Positions 19,926 through 20,775 of a DNA stretch of 20,775 bases are shown here, in pieces. Below the pieces are notes generated by a model, which worked only from the letters and a program-made list of their open reading frames with translations, had not been told where the DNA came from and made no database searches. Source of the stretch: Intoshia linei (Eukaryota; Orthonectida; Rhopaluridae); NCBI GenBank assembly GCA_001642005.1, contig LWCA01000671.1, forward strand, positions 1-20,775, given 5' to 3'. Positions within the stretch are counted from its first letter, which is position 1; the number at the start of each line of letters is the position of its first letter. The translations under genes were made by a program, and so were the position numbers.

Positions 19926-20461
19926 AGGTGTCTCATGGGTCGTTGTAAAAAAATCCTCATTGTTTAAAATATTTTTGATCAATTTCCAACAGTTCAGTTA
20001 GCCTGGCCATTCATATTTTTCCCTTTACAATACCTTTACAATATAAACGTATTTTTTAAAATAAAGTTGGATTAGTGCTTCTACAACCCAGAAGCTGAAG
20101 ATAAATATAAAGGATATGATACATATTGCAATCAAAATTTTAATAAGTTATTGGTAAAGTACTGGCTTGTAATCATATAGCAAAACGCACATTATACAAA
20201 TATAGCATTACTAATTAGAAAACATCTATAATCTACAAATTTATAAATTCAAATCCTAAACTATATTCCTAAACTAGAAATATATGTATAATTAATATAA
20301 ATTCTCATAGAAAATATTATTTTTACATAAATGCCCAGGCTATCTTCAATATTCGTTAAAATGAATTAATATTTTCGAAATATTATTTTTTAATTATAAT
20401 TTGTAACTAATATACCTAAGGATGTTCAAAAATATAATTTTTCATTTTTTTTGAGACACCT
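19926..20461. mobile_element. Mariner-like MITE flanked by TA
   Basis: Terminal inverted repeats AGGTGTCTCA (19926-19935) and TGAGACACCT (20452-20461) are perfect over 10 bp. TA lies directly outside both ends (19924-19925 and 20462-20463), as expected for Tc1/mariner-type insertion. The 536-bp element has no ORF. The inverted repeat is short, so confidence is moderate. Confidence 0.6.
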
Positions 20462-20775
20462 TAATGTATAATTATAAATAATTTCGTTTCGATTTAACAA
20501 AAATATTTGTTTTCTACGTATAAAATGTGACCAAACTACACAATAACATATAAACCTTATTTTCATCGTTGAGCACAATAGTGGATAAATTTATGAAAAT
20601 TGGCATATTTGATTTCTATAGTAAAATGTTATTATAATCATTTTTTATTTATTTGTATTAAAATATTTATAATTATAATAATTATTATATTGATGACAGT
20701 TGTACAAATGGTACTTTAATATTAAATTCATGTAATATGAAAATATATTAAAGTAATACATTAAGTTTTTTTAAT
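20462..20775. other. AT-rich right edge
   Basis: Apart from the possible exon at 20556-20615 nothing is recognised. Confidence 0.35.
20556..20615 (-). CDS. Possible further upstream exon
   Basis: An acceptor ttactatag opens 20 phase-0 codons ending VLNDENK before AAG|GTTTAT. Its phase fits the first certain exon at 19363. I see no family match, and a mariner-like MITE lies in the intervening sequence. It could be chance. Confidence 0.2.

Overview
The window is AT-rich animal DNA, crowded with transposons and carrying short GT-AG introns. The repeat content and the one recognisable transposon gene family suggest an insect, most likely an aphid or a related hemipteran. That assignment is inference. 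There is no bacterial gene, rRNA, tRNA or CRISPR array, and no long open reading frame. Everything coding is split into small exons, which is why a plain ORF scan shows only shadows.

The main content is a gene on the minus strand that spans almost the whole window, from about 19363 down to 237. I can assemble 15 internal exons (about 1.8 kb, about 600 codons). Each lies between an AG acceptor and a GT donor, and the reading phases fit at all 14 junctions without a stop. As I remember the inositol 1,4,5-trisphosphate receptor (ITPR) family, the peptide follows the order of landmarks in its central alpha-solenoid part, up to the motif resembling GGN-x2-VQ of the RIH-type domain. Similarity is low, so this looks like a fast-evolving ITPR-like paralogue. 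The 5' part (ligand-binding core) and the 3' part (channel) would lie outside the window.

The introns hold the mobile DNA. From left to right: a cluster of long-terminal-repeat DNA transposon ends with two transposase-like fragments (522-2812); a hAT-type MITE (2817-3081); a Helitron family with 3' ends at 4739, 5186, 6905, 12433 and 15913 and further partial copies; a second hAT MITE (7476-8031); a 2.4 kb element with CACTA termini and a TAA target duplication (8937-11341); a second piece of the long-repeat family (17535-17881); and a TA-flanked mariner-like MITE (19926-20461).

The CACTA-ended element carries a decayed copy of a protein family known to me only as 'uncharacterized' multicopy proteins in aphids and other arthropods. 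Its reading frame is joined by four tiny GT-AG introns (37 to 47 nt). Finding it between CACTA ends suggests that the orphan family is a CACTA-type transposase. This element and the hidden ITPR-like gene are the two results most worth following up.
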